Shown piece by piece: positions 63,185 through 64,000 of a stretch of DNA of 64,000 nucleotides (position 1 is its first letter; each line of letters begins with the position of its first letter). The DNA lies in the NCBI RefSeq assembly GCF_900091455.1, contig NZ_LT607412.1, positions 2,542,001 through 2,606,000 on the forward strand. The letters run 5' to 3'. The DNA comes from Micromonospora coriariae. Its GTDB lineage: Bacteria; Actinomycetota; Actinomycetes; Mycobacteriales; Micromonosporaceae. A model generated the notes under the pieces. That model had not been told where the DNA came from. It searched no databases and saw only the letters and a program-made list of their open reading frames with translations. The position numbers and the translations under genes are program-made.

Positions 63185-63889
63185 ATGCTCTCGCGGATGC
63201 TGGCGGTGACCTTCGATGCGCACGACCCCGCTCGCCTGGCGCAGTTCTGGGCCGGAATGCTCGGCCGGGAGGTCGTCGGAGGCGCCGGTGGTGCGCTCCT
63301 GCCCGGCGATGACACTCAGCTCGGCCTCCAGTTCGTTCCGAGCCGCACGACGAAGGTGGGGCCGAACCGCATGCACCTTCACCTGACCAGCGCCAGCGAC
63401 GCCGACCAGCAGCACAAGGTGGCGACGGCACTGGGGCTCGGCGGCGCGCACCTCGACGTCGGGCAGCGCCCCGAGGAGGGGCACGTCGTCCTCGCCGACC
63501 CCGAGGGCAACGAGTTCTGCGTGGTCGAGTCGGGCAACGGCTTCCTCGCCGGGTGCGGCCTGCTCGGGGAGGTCGCCTGCGACGGCACCCGAGAGGTCGG
63601 CCTCTTCTGGAGCGAGGCGCTGGGCTGGCCGCTGGTGTGGGACCAGGACGAGGAGACCGCGATCCAGTCACCGCACGGCGGCACGAAGGTCGCGTGGGGA
63701 GGCCCGCCCCTGGCCCCGAAAACGGCGAGGAACCGACAGCGCTTCGACCTCGCCCCGGCCGGTGGCGATCAGCAAGCGGAGGTCGACCGGCTGGTCGCCC
63801 TCGGGGCCACCCGGCTCGAGGTCGCTGCGGACGGCGCCGTCGTGCTGGCCGATCCCGACGGCAACGAGTTCAGCGTCAGAGGCCGCTGA
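63185..63889 (+). CDS. Two-domain VOC protein (glyoxalase-like)
   Basis: 234 residues from ATG 63185, six bases after TACGGT (leaderless spacing). Two VOC modules: MLAVTFDAHDPARLAQFWAG, GRMHLHLTS-type strand PNRMHLHLTSASDADQQHKV, ADPEGNEFCVVESG; and REVGLFWSEALGWPLVWDQD, RFDLAPAGGDQQAEVDRLVA, ADPDGNEFSVRGR. The repeat DP(E/D)GNEF occurs in both modules. Substrate unknown. Confidence 0.9.
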   Translation: MLSRMLAVTFDAHDPARLAQFWAGMLGREVVGGAGGALLPGDDTQLGLQFVPSRTTKVGPNRMHLHLTSASDADQQHKVATALGLGGAHLDVGQRPEEGHVVLADPEGNEFCVVESGNGFLAGCGLLGEVACDGTREVGLFWSEALGWPLVWDQDEETAIQSPHGGTKVAWGGPPLAPKTARNRQRFDLAPAGGDQQAEVDRLVALGATRLEVAADGAVVLADPDGNEFSVRGR

Positions 63890-63951
63890 CCACATCGCGG
63901 CCGCCCCGACCCTGGCCCGGCCCCTCAGGCGCTGCTGGCGACAACACCGGC

Positions 63952-63991
63952 TGAGGCCCCGGCCAGGAATCTGTCCTGAGCTGGGGCCTCA
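63952..63991. terminator. Hairpin near the window end
   Basis: TGAGGCCCCGGC (63952-63963) pairs with GCTGGGGCCTCA (63980-63991) at 11 of 12 positions plus one G-U, 62 bases after the VOC protein stop. Confidence 0.65.
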
Positions 63992-64000
63992 CGGTGGAGC

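Overview
The window is 64 kb of very GC-rich actinobacterial chromosome. GTG starts are frequent, many genes have a -10 hexamer 6-8 bases before the start codon (a leaderless pattern), and HspR/HAIR heat-shock control is present. Gene content and order (purA, DUF3151, fba, dedA, pyrE, clpB, hspR-dnaJ-grpE-dnaK) match the neighbourhood known from Mycobacterium. The intergenic palindromes AGGAAGGGGCCCTTCCT and GTTGATCATGAAGTT resemble families I know from Micromonospora and relatives, so a Micromonosporaceae member is the best guess. No tRNA, rRNA, CRISPR array, transposase or phage module was seen.

Layout. 1-8.1 kb: purA (cut by the window edge), a diacylglycerol-kinase-like gene, a large MinD/ParA-like ATPase with a disordered N-terminus, DUF3151, a LOG-family protein, fba and a small holin-like membrane protein. 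8.2-12.7 kb: an acidic small protein, a SigE-type sigma factor translationally coupled to an LCP protein, an LPXTG-like surface protein and DedA. 12.9-17.7 kb: ArsR regulator, pyrE, SDR, two tandem membrane paralogues, DUF4178 and a small unknown. 17.8-23.7 kb: clpB with its HAIR operator, then a compact cassette (29-aa peptide, terminator hairpin, ThiF/E1-like enzyme with a PqqD-like N-terminus, membrane M50 protease), then a decayed second copy of the clpB 5' end with its HAIR site. 23.7-28.2 kb: TetR/epoxide hydrolase divergon, a KhtT/KhtU-like K+/H+ antiporter pair and an unknown. 28.2-33 kb: small antitoxin-like protein, hspR, dnaJ, grpE and dnaK with a double-HAIR promoter. 33.2-39.6 kb: two coupled dynamin-like GTPases, an unknown, a PAP2-like membrane protein and a Pro/Thr-rich anchored protein. 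40-43.7 kb: 2-oxoacid dehydrogenase E1alpha-E1beta-E2. 43.9-51.4 kb: a 45-aa protein, a 905-aa Trp/Gln/Pro-rich membrane protein, a thioredoxin-NHL protein and the 5-oxoprolinase operon pxpBCA. 51.5-64 kb: mostly single housekeeping and accessory genes (TrhA/hemolysin III, SixA between two DUF6458 paralogues, acyl-CoA dehydrogenase, SpoIIE-type phosphatase, RlpA-like protein, PRTase, questin-oxidase-like, ASCH, LLM oxidoreductase, DHFR-fold, VOC proteins).

The best candidate for an undescribed system is the 20.7-23.4 kb cassette. A strong promoter drives a tiny charged peptide gene. A perfect-stem terminator with a T-tract then separates it from two enzymes, each with what looks like a RiPP-recognition (PqqD-like) domain. 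One enzyme is an adenylating E1 homologue and the other a membrane M50 metalloprotease. This is the economy of a RiPP locus, but no YcaO, lanthionine synthetase, radical SAM enzyme or transporter is visible. The cassette sits between the intact clpB 5' end and a roughly 90% identical clpB 5' relic in the same orientation, which suggests it arrived by recombination at clpB.
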